Assembly (NCBI GenBank): GCA_033239005.1
Contig: BSQZ01000015.1
Coordinates: 11,405,501-11,469,500, forward strand
Direction of reading: 5' to 3'
Length of the DNA: 64,000 nucleotides
Source: Lamellibrachia satsuma
Taxonomy: Eukaryota > Annelida > Polychaeta > Sabellida > Siboglinidae
Shown: positions 1 to 64,000 of the stretch, piece after piece
Numbering within the stretch: the stretch's first letter is position 1
Layout: each line of letters opens with the position of its first letter
Notes under the pieces: generated by a model
Databases searched by the model: none
The model's input: only the letters and a program-made list of their open reading frames with translations
Told to the model about the DNA's origin: nothing
Position numbers and translations under genes: made by a program

Positions 1-672
1 GTTAGCAACCCTTTTTATATATTTATTTATTTTAAAAAATATGAGCCCTAATTATATTATCAGAATTTCAAATTCTAAAAATTATAAGAAATTTTTTATA
101 ACAAACTAATATTTTCATCCAAATTACGTGTAATATCCACAATTAAGATAACAACAACGACCAAAACATAAAAATATCAACATAAGAATATCAACATTTT
201 ATAACCGTGTTTGTGACCACGATTTCCATCTATTTGGAGTCAGACCACTGTTGAGAATTGCATTGGTGGCCATGTTAACGTTTTGTCTGATTATAAGAAA
301 ACGTGACCATCAAAAATTCTGAAAAGTTTTCACAGCAACTGCCATCATCTTGTTGATATGCTGACAAAATTTTATCAAAATCACGTACCTCCAGCTCTTT
401 TAAAATGCCCCAACATGGGATTCCTATCAATTTTGACAAAAATAGCCATGTATTCATGCACCCACGTGGCCCATAGCAGAAAAATTCCCATAAATCCCTC
501 TGCCTGTTAAACTAAAAATGCACCATTTCACAGCCAATAGCTTCTACGAACAAACCTGTGAATATGCCGGCTCAACTGCACTTATGTCACATCATATGAA
601 TTGTTTAAATTCACATATCGCAATTTAATATTCCCTACATTCGTGTGAAACAATAAACAGGAAAGTCAACAG
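1..672. other. intron or upstream DNA, no gene seen
   Basis: AT-rich sequence upstream of the first visible exonuclease exon. No open frame here is bounded by plausible splice sites or resembles a known protein. It is probably intron of the exonuclease gene, whose 5' exons must lie to the left of the window. Confidence 0.5.
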
Positions 673-1162
673 TGGTCTTACCCCTTTACTTCCTGTCTTC
701 CTTCATGTGTCCCGTCGTGCCATACAGTGATGCTACCTGGTGGATCTTTACTTCCTGTCTTCCTTCATGTGTCCTGTCGTGCCATACAGTGATGCTACCT
801 GGTGGGTCTTTACTTCCTGTCTTCCTTCATGTGTCCTGTCGTGCCATACAGTGATGCTACCTGGTGGGTCTTTACTTCCTGTCTTCCTTCATGTGTCCCG
901 TCGTGCCATACAGTGATGCTACCTGGTGGATCTTTACTTCCTGTCTTCCTTCATGTGTCCTGTCGTGCCATACAGTGATGCTACCTGGTGGGTCTTTACT
1001 TCCTGTCTTCCTTCATGTGTCCCGTCGTGCCATACAGTGATGCTACCTGGTGGATCTTTACTTCCTGTCTTCCTTCATGTGTCATGTCGTGCCATACAGT
1101 GATGCTACCTGGTGGATCTTTACTTCCTGTCTTCCTTCATGTGTCCTGTCGTGCCATACATT
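673..1162. repeat. 62-bp minisatellite, about 8 copies
   Basis: A unit containing CTTCCTGTCTTCCTTCATG recurs at exactly 62-bp spacing, for example TTTACTT at 747 and 809. Units differ by a few substitutions (TGTCC/TGTCA, GGGTC/GGATC). The last unit decays after CATACA. Open frames across it are by-products of the repeat. Confidence 0.95.
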
Positions 1163-1538
1163 GTACAGTGTGGCAGGTAAACAAAACAGTAGTAGTAAAT
1201 ATGGTACATCTTTAATGACTAGTAACAATAAAATGTATGTTCTTGATACAGAACTGAAGAATTCATTGTTACTATTACCTAAAGAGCATCTGTTAAATTT
1301 GTTGTTCTGTGGATAGATTGTCATAAAAATTAACACTAAATATGGTAGATTTTGCCCATGATTTTGCTCATTCCTTTGAACAAAAATGTATTACTTATTG
1401 TTGTACAATGTTAGATATTATATCTCGAAGGCATAAGAAATACATATGCATGAATAATATAAGTATACCTTAAATTATATTACAGAGCTGCTGGATCAAA
1501 GAACCAGACTGAAATTAAGTATTTTGTTTGTTTTTCAG

Positions 1539-1611
1539 GTTACCCCAGCAGTGCAAGTATTTCAACATTCGGTATCCCCGTTATCTGAAACAGTGGATCA
1601 ATATTAAAAAG
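1539..1611 (+). CDS. ERI3: ERI3-like exon n-2
   Basis: Acceptor TTTTTCAG precedes and donor AAG|GTAAGC follows. The exon starts with the last base of a split codon, then encodes LPQQCKYFNIRYPRYL and KQWINIKK and ends in phase 0. The KQWIN-KK stretch is a conserved core of ERI-type exonucleases. Confidence 0.88.
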
Positions 1612-2995
1612 GTAAGCAAGTGACCAATGTGTCATCATACTGCACAGTTAAAGAGTTATTTGATGCAATCAGACTGCATAATTGACAGTCTTACGGTATA
1701 TGTATATTAGATTTCTTCTACAAACAATACTGTATATAAATATACAGAACTGTTTTACAGTAGGTAACTACATGATCACTGTTATGTAAAATAGTTTTGT
1801 TCACTCAAGACAAGTTCACATGGTCAAAATTTAATAACAAAGTACTTGTTTCTTGAGCCAACCTCAGATGGTTAGAACACCCAGCTATGTGAAATTGTGA
1901 AACAGGTCCCTACAGTACATAGTCACCAGACACCACAGAACAGTTGCTCATTGGATTAGTGGATAAGTGGAATATGAAATTGGTGGCCTCATGATTTTAC
2001 AGCAAAATAAATTTCTGTCTTCATTGTTGTTAGTAGCTATAACACAGAAAACTCCATTACTGCTTTTGACAAATTATTCATACCATATTATGGAAAATAC
2101 ATTATTTATTGTAATGATTCACCAAAAGGTTCCAAAAAGAGTCATATTCTCTTGTATTTGTTTATTTGTGTACAATTTATCAAATTTGTATCGGCAGGCT
2201 TATTGCGATCATCAGGGGAATTATGCTCGAGGAATGATGGCAATGATGAGTGGCCTGGCACTGAAACATGAGGGGCGACATCACATCGGCATAGGTGAGA
2301 ACATTTGTAATTAGCTACCAGTGTAGACATATTGCACATTTAAACAATGATGCAGTTATTATAGGCAAACACAGCAAAACAGTTCAACAAGATGTTACTG
2401 CAGTAATTAAAACAGCCATATATTTTCATTTCACATTTGACCTCTAACATTACTAGTTATGGGTGACTATTGAGGGTAATTTTACCACTTTAATAGTACA
2501 TCAATAATTGTAACTACTGTTGCAATACTATTATGACATTTTCATGACTGTTGCAATGACGTTGTGATGGTATCATGGAAGTATACCCTATCATTATAAT
2601 TTTGCAGAATACCATTTAATTGTAGTGTTACTCATTATGATCTCAAAAAGAAGTTGTCTCAAACTGTATGCACTGAAAGCCAGATATTGTTATACATGTG
2701 TCAGCAGATGTTACAGCTGCTTTGGTGATTTTTATATAATTAGGTTAATAAATTAGAAAAAATAATCCAGTCAAGCATATTTACAGCTAGTGAGCAGATA
2801 ATTTAAAATAACTGACCTTGCTGATATTTTTGGGCAACTTTAATTACCAGTTTGATCTATTAGCAAATCTCTGTTATACACAGTCATGGCCCACTGTTTT
2901 ATCGGGGAGTTGCAGATGATTGTAAGAACATCGCAAAGATCCTTCAGGAGCTCGCACAGAGAGGATTCATATACAGAACCACAGGAGCACTGTGA
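1539..2995 (+). CDS. ERI3: ERI1/ERI3-family 3'-5' exoribonuclease, C-terminal part (three exons)
   Basis: The final three coding exons (1539-1611, 2198-2294, 2916-2995) encode the C-terminal part of a DEDDh RNase T-type exonuclease. This family trims 3' ends of structured RNA: ERI1 acts on histone mRNA stem-loops, 5.8S rRNA and small RNAs. The joined peptide carries YLKQWINIKKAY, then GRHHIGIDDCKNIAKI, then LAQRGFIYRT before the stop. The H-x4-D of GRHHIGIDD is the Exo III motif with the catalytic His and last Asp. The wording is closer to vertebrate ERI3 (GRPHSGIDDCKNIA, YRGFIF) than to ERI1. Exo I and Exo II motifs and the N-terminus lie off the left edge. All three junctions are GT-AG and in phase. 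The gene converges on GIPC. ERI1 or ERI2 remains possible from this fragment alone. Confidence 0.88.
2198..2294 (+). CDS. ERI3: ERI3-like exon n-1 (Exo III histidine)
   Basis: Acceptor TCGGCAG, donor ATAG|GTGAGA. It encodes AYCDHQGNYARGMMAM, then SGLALKHEGRHHIGI, ending in phase 1. Only this frame is open through the exon, and it carries the conserved GR-H-GI motif. Confidence 0.9.
2916..2995 (+). CDS. ERI3: ERI3-like last coding exon with stop
   Basis: Acceptor GAGTTGCAG. The split codon from the previous exon plus AT gives Asp, then DCKNIAKILQELAQRGF and IYRTTGAL and TGA. The chosen acceptor restores the invariant GIDDCKN join. An upstream acceptor (after ACACAG at 2883) leaves the wrong phase. 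Confidence 0.9.
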
Positions 2996-3377
2996 TAGGG
3001 AGCTCTCCTGCACTGAAGTTACAACACAGACCTAGTCTCTCCGCTTACTCCAGGAGATGGCGCCACTACTTCACAATTACATGGATCTGTCGTCATAACC
3101 TATATGCCAAGTCTAGTTTATTACAGACAGACTGCTTGTTGAATTATGTGCTCTGGTTGCGTCTTCACTGTCTGTGCCTGTCCTGCAGATACTGAAATAA
3201 TCACCTGAGATCATATAAGAAAACATCGTAACCAAGCATGAAACCTGAATGTTAATAATTAGTCCCTTGTATTTAGTTATGGGATGGCTGATTATGCATT
3301 GCATGAAGACAAGATATTTAAAAACTGACAATATAATACATGTCTTGTTTTAAGATGTACAGCGCCGTTGTTTTGTA

Positions 3378-3383
3378 AATAAA
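3378..3383 (+). promoter_or_regulatory. possible poly(A) signal for the exonuclease gene
   Basis: AATAAA lies about 380 bp after the stop, followed within 20 bases by a T/G-rich run. This is the first canonical hexamer downstream of the stop that I noticed. No transcript evidence is available. Confidence 0.4.
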
Positions 3384-3765
3384 CTTGTACATTCTTTGTA
3401 TGAAATCTCTTTACAGCATAATTATTTGGCCAACTCAGTTTCATCACAGCATTCTTACAAATTCAGAGGGGTTTAAGGTGTTCTGAATCAGTGGGGAAAG
3501 AGAAACGCTTTATGTTTTTAGCAGCTGAAGAAATACTGACAGGGTCGAGTTTAATTATTTAAGAAATCATAGTAAAATATCTCGTCTCGAGCCACCAGTA
3601 AAGGTTTTTAATCTGCCCCTGAAATCTATTAATGGAATAACCCCACCAACTGCATCTACAAAGGCAAATTAAAATAATCTGACAGATGGATAAATCATAT
3701 TTATGTATAATCCATCTGTTATTGTTGTTTCTTTGGTCATGATTTGTTATGGGAAGGAGCTCACA

Positions 3766-4089
3766 GCCACTGGTAGACAGTTATCTTACATTACCTCCCC
3801 AACCACTGGTAGACAGTTATCTTACATTACCTCCCCAACCACTGGTAGACAGTTACCTTACATTACCTCCACAACCACTGGTAGACAGTTACCTTACATT
3901 ACCTCCACAACCACTGGTAGACAGTTATCTTACATTACCTCCCCAACCACTGGTAGACAGTTATCTTACATTACCTCCACAACCACTGGTAGACAGTTAT
4001 CTTACATTACCTCCCCAGTCACTGGTAGACAGTTATCTTACATTACCTCCACAACCACTGGTAGACAGTTATCTTACATTACCTCCCAA
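3766..4089. repeat. 36-bp minisatellite, about 9 copies
   Basis: CACTGGTAGACAGTTATC recurs at 36-bp spacing (TGGTAG at 3771, 3807 and onward). Because 36 is a multiple of three, two frames stay open through it. It lies between the convergent exonuclease and GIPC genes. Confidence 0.95.
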
Positions 4090-5815
4090 GTAGCTTTCAT
4101 GAACTGCTATGAAAGAAAACACAAAACATGAACAGTGCAATAATTTATTTGTAACCAGGAACATAAGGTAAAGAAAAATAAGTTCCAGTTAGTGTATAGG
4201 GCTATAACGGTGATGTCTAAATATCACTGAGATTGACTGAGACGAGTGTTATATTTATTTTGACACATCGGAGTGCTTTCTCTCAAAAGGTGGTTCTTCA
4301 TGTTGCATTACAATATTGACCAATCGTATGGTTTCAGGTATATGTGGTCTTGGTCAAGTACTTGCTTCTCGTTGTAAACTTGCAATGTCAACAAAACAAA
4401 TGTATTCTACTTTATTGTTGCTTGTATTCATTTGATAATTCAAATAGTCAAATAGAATGTTTCACAAACAGAAGTTCCAGTTGAGTTGGTATCTGTTGAA
4501 TGCAGACAAGTGACTTAAATAATTTGCTAATCTTGCCAATTTATTGTACTGACTTGGTCAACATTATGACACTATCTCCACCAACTCTGGTTCTACTCCG
4601 ACGTATCAAACTACTACTGAAGAGACATAACGAGAGATCGTACCATTGAAAATCATATATATATACCAGGCAAGACATTTTGTTGCTACCTTAAACCATA
4701 GACCTTTCCTTGTCTATATTTACATTACATAACAGTAGAATGTTATTTAAACAGGGCAAGAAGTTTATAACAGTGCGATATACAATGTGACTCATCAAGT
4801 AAACTCCATGGAATATTCAAATAATTAGTACAAATGCTAGCATTAAACATTTTCGTATGCAACATCTCATTGATATAATTTTTAGACATTTGAATGTGTG
4901 TGTATACTTATACATACATTAGTAATACATGGAATGTCTTCATTCATGTTGCTCCTGTGTAATTAGGCACTGTTTTCAATTGTGTAGTTACACAATTACA
5001 TACCTGGTTGCATAGATATTGCTGAAATGTGCTGGTCACCGCAAACATAACTTGTTTATATGTATAGTGTGTGACCACAGTTCTGAGCAAGCTAGCAATA
5101 TGTACAGATTACTCGATACTGAAAACAGAACAAGTGGTCATAAGGACTGACCGACTATGTAGCACATTGGTGGACGAGACCACAAACTGTTTGCATTGCT
5201 GCAGTGCTCAAGTCAGATACTACGTTGTAAAATATCTCGTTCACAGTAATGGTGATTCCCTCACAACAACTATACATGTACAACAAATGTACAACAGGCT
5301 GCTCAACTGGAATGGCAGTTTACTGTGTCCTCTGGTGACTTACAAAAACACACCATGTTAACAGTAGACGAACATTGCTATGAAATTACACACATTGTAA
5401 ATGTGACAATGTCAACCCAACTGACTTCAATTTACCATTTATACACAATTTGCCTAGTTTAATTGGCAATAAAATACACAAGATTTAAGAATGTTTGATC
5501 ATGATTCCAAGTGTCATAAACACCTATACTGAGAACAACAAGTTGTGTCTAAAACTTCTTCTCAATCCCACACTCCAAGGACCTAATCAGTCCAGACACT
5601 TTTAACCTATGTCGATGCCAACAATGTGCTTAAGAATGTGGCCAAACTGCCATATGCCTTAAGCTTTGATCACAAAATGTAATTTTTTCATTGCTAAAAT
5701 TTCACATCCTTCGTTGTGAGACAGCAAAACACAAGTTGTGTAACTCAGTGACTTGCTGGTGTCTGTCAACAGACCGGAACCAATTACGACGAAGCTCCAT
5801 CTAGCCTCACACATT
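4090..5815. other. convergent intergenic region and GIPC 3' UTR
   Basis: No coding evidence on either strand. On the - strand, possible poly(A) hexamers for GIPC are ATTAAA (5458-5463) and AATAAA (4540-4545), so the 3' UTR could be about 0.35 or 1.3 kb long. Confidence 0.4.
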
Positions 5816-20833
<15,018 letters not shown>

Positions 20834-21200
20834 CTTTTTAGCCCTAACAATCGATCGATAAAACTAAATGTGTACAGTCGAGTTTCACTAATCAACAAAA
20901 TGTCCACTACTATGATTCACATTATCCGCACCACAGGTAACGAAACACGAAGGGGCCGTATACGAAACTAGTCTCTCCCTAGTTCCTAACAATACTAATA
21001 TAATGCTGGCAATCTAGTTTAACTGTCTGTTTGCTACTTACATAGCACACTAAACAATATACGTATTTTCATTATTGAAATGAAAAACATGAATTCGAGA
21101 TTCAACCAAGTATGAGCTTACATTCCCAAACCCCGTTTGTGTCACAGACACTTGTTCCGTGTTTAGCGATTGGTTGTTACCTGTGCAGGTAAGCCGCACC
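20834..21200 (-). promoter_or_regulatory. GIPC 5' UTR and probable promoter region
   Basis: Unique, less AT-rich sequence with scattered CpG directly upstream of the GIPC start. No TATA box at a convincing distance, and no second coding exon needed. The transcription start cannot be fixed from sequence. Confidence 0.4.
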
Positions 21201-21887
21201 CAGCCACGTAAAAGATCTTGCAAAACCGAAAAGGATCTACGCCTACGGCGTTTTCTTGGAGAAAATGAACAAATCAGACTCGAAGAAGCAGGATTTTACA
21301 CACTTCGGTTTCCCATTTTAATAAATATTATACAAATAAGCAGACGTTGTAATGAAATAACGCATTTGCAAATGTCAAAATTTGCATTACTGTACTGCCT
21401 GCGGGTGAGGAATTCGGATACTCGTGACTGCGACTGTAACGGATTTACTGAAGCGTGAATACTGTGGGTGACACTCCATATGAACCATGCAGCGACTATA
21501 CGAATTCCCGGAACTCTAACCTAGAAACCTATGGTATCAAGCCCGCATATGCATATGGGTATTTGTCAGTGAAAGTTGCAAATTAACCGATTTTGTGTCC
21601 CAGACCCATATCTCAGCAATGCGTGGAGATAAGAACACATTTTGTTGATGCGTGTACATAAATAATAGTTGTACACGTACAATACAATATTGTGTTCGTA
21701 GTTGATACTTTACCTACGCTGTGAGTCATTATTTACCATATCTCTAGTGAAAATCGTATGTCCCATCTTGACCCTTTTAATATCCATTCTTGTTTATTGG
21801 TTATGTATTAGGTGCCTACGTACGTACTATCCTAATGTTATTTAGCAAGAAATACGCATTTCTACAGACCATCGCTAATTATTGTTC

Positions 21888-21898
21888 ACACGCACACA

Positions 21899-21946
<48 letters not shown>

Positions 21947-21948
21947 CA
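21888..21948. repeat. CACG/CA microsatellite
   Basis: Run of ACGCACGC units ending in (CA)n. Simple-sequence alternating purine-pyrimidine tract. Confidence 0.95.
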
Positions 21949-22307
21949 TTTTTAACCTTCTCACACCCTTTGAAAATACTTATTTAAGCTCTGCAGCTTG
22001 TGGCAATGAATGAAGCCAATACATGAGCGTCATATGCACCAAAACTTTTTTAATGTAAACGTTTTAAAAATTCTACAAATTTAAGTGACAATTGTACACT
22101 TTTACTGACTAATACTTATGTATAGTCAGGTATAGATTATATCTCCATGTAGCGAAATTATCAAGAACAATCCTTAAAACGCAACAATGCAAACAATGTT
22201 TTTAAGATAATTAAACTTTAGAACAAAAAATTAAGACCCTCTATTTTTTATTAAAATAATATCTTTAAAGACCATAATTTGTTATAAAATGTGTAAAACC
22301 ATTTTGG

Positions 22308-22626
22308 TATATAGCAGTTTACATAGTATTTATGGATCTGTAGACATTCCCCCCCTCACAGAACGTTTTGTCCATGGCTGGCTAAATTACTTATGCTGTC
22401 ACCAGATTCTATCTTTAAAAATCTGGTCCATTTAAACGTGACATGACATCAGCTGCTTCTTCAAGGGTATATAGCAGTTTACCTAGTATTTATGGATCTG
22501 TGGACATTCCCCCCTCACAGAACGTTTTGTCCATGGCTGGCTAAATGACTTATTCTGTCACCAGATTCTATTTCTAGACATCTGGTTCATTTAAACGTGA
22601 CATGACATCAGCTGCTTCTTCAGGGG
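22308..22626. repeat. 160-bp tandem duplication
   Basis: TATATAGCAGTTTACATAGT to GACATCAGCTGCTTCTTCA appears twice in a row (second copy from about 22,468) with a few substitutions. Both copies include CAGAACGTTTTGTCCATGGC. The origin is not recognised. Confidence 0.9.
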
Positions 22627-23961
22627 TATATACCAGGGTGTGTCACTGACACAAACTCAAGATTTACAAAGCCAACCAACATTGTTGAAAAGCAATGATA
22701 CTACAATCAAATAAAAGATCCAACAGAACTCACAAGAAAAGCAGGGTTTCCAGTGGTGGACAAAGAACTCCAAGAAAAACGACCAGCTCAATGTCCAAAG
22801 AGACAATGTAACTTTGGAAGGACAACAAAAACATATTTTGTTTGTTTTACAGTTAAGATAAGCAAAGGATTTGGCTAGTTCAGATTACAAACAGCAAAAG
22901 AGGTTTGATGATCAAGGAGTTTTATTTCATGGAACTGCGCAGCACAGACACGGATACATACAGACATTCACAATATACGGTGGAATGGTGTTGAAATCTT
23001 GGAGAACACCCATGATGTATACACACAGTGCACAACATGCAAGCTGTTTTTGCACACTGTAGTCTAGTTGATGTGTCCTAACTTATGCAGTTTAGTGAAC
23101 GTTACATCAGCAAGTGCTGTGTTTAATAAATAATTATGATTTGTCATTACCATGAACAAGTTATTTAAAGGTAAAACTAACAACCAGCAACTATTATGGT
23201 ATATTCAGAACACAAAGTTTAAGCACTGTTAATTCACAATAAATACATATATGTTATTAATTATTGCACAATCCAATACATATACAACCTACAACATAGA
23301 ATTATATAAATAATAAACAATGTAAACAAAAATAGCACAATGTAAAAATAACTGATGAGATCTCAGAATAATTGTAAATCCATGATATGAGATTGTTTAA
23401 CATTATTTTTAAATGCTGAAGTTTACAATGAACTCTGTTAATACAATATATAAAACCAGTGTGGTTAATTCACTCAATTTTATAAGTACAACTCAATATG
23501 TTGCTGTTTATCAATAGCACTCTTGTAGCATGACATCTTGTATTGTATCCTGACAGAATATTAATCACACCAATAAATAATAAACACAAAACAAACCCTG
23601 ATGAACTAATAAACAGAGAAAACTCCATAACATAACAAGTGTTCACAAAGCTGAATACACACTTAAAATAAAATGTCACATGTAAACTATTAATTTAACT
23701 TGCATCCCTACAGACCAACATCATGGCTAAGAATGGGCCGTGCACTGTGATAAATATATTGATAGACTGTATAATAAATACACAGTAGATATAATAAATA
23801 AAAAAAATTGCACATTAGTTTAGACTGTTGTCATGGGGCTCATGCACAGGGTGAATGGTATCTTGACATTCACCCTGTATTACAAAAGTGTTTTAAATAG
23901 TTTAACCTTTTGACAAATGATGTATTCTATTGCAGATATCACCATAAATAACATATAAGGT

Positions 23962-24005
23962 ATGAGAATAGCAACAACTTAATATTTGTTCACAAACCCA
24001 GCGTT
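23962..24005 (+). repeat. 43-bp direct repeat, copy 1
   Basis: GAGAATAGCAACAACTTAAT through CACAAACCCAGCGTT is identical to 25,807-25,849, 1.84 kb away on the other side of the last MYT1 exon. Confidence 0.85.
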
Positions 24006-25065
24006 AATAAAACACATAAAATAACACTGATAACAAACTAACACTGATAACAAACTAACTACTTGTAAGTCTTTCTTTAAAAACATCAGCACACTCACAA
24101 ACTGGGACATGACTCTGATCACACACACTGCTATGTTCCTAATATCATTACTAATTCAATTAAAAACACACAGAGGGCACTTATTCTTGAAAAACATCTC
24201 AAAATATAAAACCCCAACGTTGTGTAAACATCTACTTCTGAAAACATATAATCCATATCAATGTTGGTAGTTACAGACAATTCAGAAAAATAATCTTGCT
24301 AACTCCTCAATCCTGTGTGATCTATGATGGCTAAGTTAGCAAAAAATTTCATCATCCCAGATTGTTGGTTTGTCCAATAATTTTTTTTAAAGAAATCAAC
24401 AAATACACCAGCCAGTTGAAGGAATTTGTTCATTATGACACCATCCAAGAAATGCATCATATTTGATATCATATATACAAATTTACCCACCCAATATTCT
24501 ACAATGAGGAACACTGAGGCTGTGTAAAATGAGCAACTTCATAAATTCTCACAAGAATCGGTCCTGGGACATTGTGGAATGACTAGAAATGTGTACTGGA
24601 GTTTTCAAATGTACAAAAACACATGAACAAAAACATGTACCAAACATACAAAATATTCACTACACTAAAATGAAACGGTCGCTGACAACAAGCCAGCAGT
24701 GCTGCTTGACAGGTCAAGATGCAAAACGTTTCAGCCATGGAGAGAATCAACCCCTATCTGTATTGAAGAGCACTCTCTGGGTCTCTTTCTGTAGGGCATG
24801 TCTTAGGTAAATGGATGGCTTTGGTCACAAAAGCACAAACAAGGAGATCTAGTTGTTCATATGTTCACCCGAACATGCAATACATAATTTTACTTTCTAT
24901 TACTACTGTATGAATCATGTTATAAATATGTGGTTCATGTTTGTACGGCACAAACAAACTCCATTGAATAAATGTGCATGGTAAGTCTCTCTGTGGTGTT
25001 CTGTTTGCACCTTCCCACACACTTGTGCCTCTCCAAGGAGAGCTAACTAGAATATGTTCATAGTC

Positions 25066-25071
25066 TTTATT
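25066..25071 (-). promoter_or_regulatory. possible poly(A) signal for the MYT1 gene
   Basis: AATAAA on the - strand 195 bp after the stop codon. Other hexamers lie further on, so a longer 3' UTR is equally possible. Confidence 0.35.
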
Positions 25072-25265
25072 GCTTTTCTTGCATAACCTTAACAACAATG
25101 CTTAGACAGTATGACTCAGTTATGTTATAAAAGTCTAGGCAGTAATCTTGAAATGATCTTGACAGTTGTGTCTAGACAATCTAGACTAACTGGCCCAGGC
25201 ACGCTCCAGTTTTACAGTAATTCTGATCATGCTAACAGTGACATTCATAATGTTTACTGCAAGAT

Positions 25266-62729
<37,464 letters not shown>

Positions 62730-62830
62730 CCCATAATTCCCAAAGTTGGTGCGCATGCTCGACAAGTTGTTTGTAAACATGGGCACGCGGTAATGTTTAC
62801 GACGCGGGAGGGAACACATACTCCATAAAC

Positions 62831-64000
62831 CTTAACAACTAACTATAAAACAAAGAACGCCCAATAGGTACATAGATAATTATTTTTTCTTATATATTTT
62901 TTTATTTATTTAATTTTTCTTTCTTTTTGTTGTATATATTTTTATTGATCCATCCTTGTTTTTATCTCGCTTTTAGTGCAATGTTGCTAAGCTTATGCTT
63001 TGGGCCACTTTTCATCTTTTGATGGTATCACCAGGCCCCTGAACTTCAGTATATAAAAAATAAAATGCCAGTAATTTTGAGGTGGTATCCCCCTTTTGGT
63101 GATTTATTGCTCCCTGGAAAATTGTTTTTGAACAGGGATATAGGCCTATGGCCATATGTTGGATGAAAACGTTTATGCTGTGAATGTATTAATATATAGA
63201 TATATATATAGATATGTATATATAAATATATATATACAGTGGCTGACTGGCAACATATGTACGTGTCAGTGACTGAAGGATCCTTTGCACACGTAGACAT
63301 GATGAACAGTTGAACCTCACTTTATAGTCACCCAGGTAATGCATACACGTCGCCATTACGGTCATGGGAAAGTCCCAAATTATTTCCACAACAGTAAAGT
63401 TTGGCAATTGGGGAACATATTGTATGTTATAATTTTCTGGAGAAATAAATGACAGCATTTGATTAACTGTTTCCCACAGGCTGATAAAAGAATAAATATT
63501 AATATATTTGATATTCAGGAGATTCAAAATACAAATACGAATACAGCAAAATATTAACATTGTCACCCATGGAAGAAGTGATTCACCCCAAGTCTAAATC
63601 ACAATGTATATTAAAAAGATGATGGAACAAATACTTGCTACAGCTCAAAGCAACAGGTACATGTTTGACGTCAAGAGGCAGACAACAATATGAAATATAT
63701 TTTCAGCATCTTCATCATCAATCTGAAAGATGTTTCGGCAGTGCAGTAGAATAGTGGTTACAACATTGGACTTTCAAATAAGATTGAGGTTTGCATGCTC
63801 TTGCTGCTGTTTTGAAGTAATAAAATTGATGGAATTATATGAACAAACATGTTTGTGTATTAATTGCAGTGTGGCTGAATGCTTCCCATGGAAGTTGAGT
63901 TAGTGCTGGGATGGTGAGGTATGTCAGTGAGTGAAGTGAAATGTATTCAGACAATTGTAACAGAAATAACAAGGAGCCTAGTTTAGAGATAAATCTGAGA
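62831..64000. other. right-hand flank
   Basis: AT-rich, with a short (TA)n tract (63,192-63,236) and a SINE-like piece at 63.74 kb. No gene recognised. Confidence 0.6.
63732..63800 (+). mobile_element. tRNA-derived SINE head
   Basis: AGTAGAATAGTGGTTACAAC (A-box-like), then ATTGGACTTTCAAATAAGAT and TGAGGTTTGCATGCTC (B-box-like, cf. GGTTCGAATCC). The layout follows a tRNA with a 'GTTGGACTTTCAA' anticodon arm. Worn, probably inactive. Confidence 0.5.

Larger units (their letters stand above)
21201..25065. other. region between GIPC and the MYT1 gene
   Basis: Holds a (CACG)n/(CA)n tract (21,888-21,948), a 160-bp tandem duplication (22,308-22,626) and a 43-bp segment repeated at 25.8 kb. No convincing gene. 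Confidence 0.6.

Noticed and set aside
2883..2915. Earlier acceptor (ACACAG) for the last ERI3-like exon
   Set aside because: Gives the wrong phase and breaks the invariant GIDDCKN motif; the acceptor at 2914-2915 restores it.
21159..21458. 99-codon + strand frame divergent from GIPC
   Set aside because: No similarity recognised, no supporting splice or promoter features; probably chance at a promoter region.

Overview
This window is animal nuclear DNA. Every recognisable gene is split by GT-AG introns, the sequence is AT-rich, and there are many minisatellites, long TA microsatellites and transposon relics. The three genes are bilaterian gene families. The domain layout suggests an invertebrate, and a marine spiralian such as a mollusc or brachiopod is a reasonable guess, but the sequence does not settle the phylum.

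Layout, left to right. (1) About 1.54-3.0 kb, + strand: the last three coding exons of an ERI1/ERI3-family DEDDh 3'-5' exoribonuclease; its 5' part lies outside the window. (2) About 5.8-20.8 kb, - strand: a complete five-exon GIPC (synectin) gene, 338 residues, with GH1, PDZ and GH2 regions. It converges on the exonuclease gene. (3) About 25.3-62.8 kb, - strand: one long gene of the MYT1/MYT1L/ST18 family of C2HC neural zinc-finger transcription factors. The best model has 17 coding exons and 1246 residues. It encodes a degenerate first finger, fingers 2-3, the central MYT1 domain with LDLS/VDFS motifs, fingers 4-6 and a C-terminal coiled coil. All splice phases in this chain agree. Exons from 40,930 down to the stop are secure; the 5' exons are less so, because several alternatives also stay open.

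The three genes do not form a pathway. GIPC is a cytoplasmic trafficking adaptor, the exonuclease acts on RNA, and MYT1 proteins act in the nucleus of neural cells.

The most distinctive content is how tandem repeats relate to splice sites. A 58-bp minisatellite in the MYT1 gene grew out of the exon/intron boundary of the finger-6 exon. A 348-bp tandem duplication copies the acceptor of the large exon. In GIPC a 1.65-kb minisatellite touches the acceptor of exon 3, and 350 bp of TA repeat starts within 20 bp of the donor of exon 1. A 30-bp minisatellite carries a GTAAGT donor and a CAG acceptor motif in nearly every unit.

Other structures are a 1.3-kb fold-back element with TA target duplication, a second inverted copy of part of its interior, a double-hairpin palindrome, a MITE-like hairpin, a LINE reverse-transcriptase C-terminal relic and SINE-like pieces. 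No rRNA, convincing tRNA, CRISPR array or virus gene was seen.
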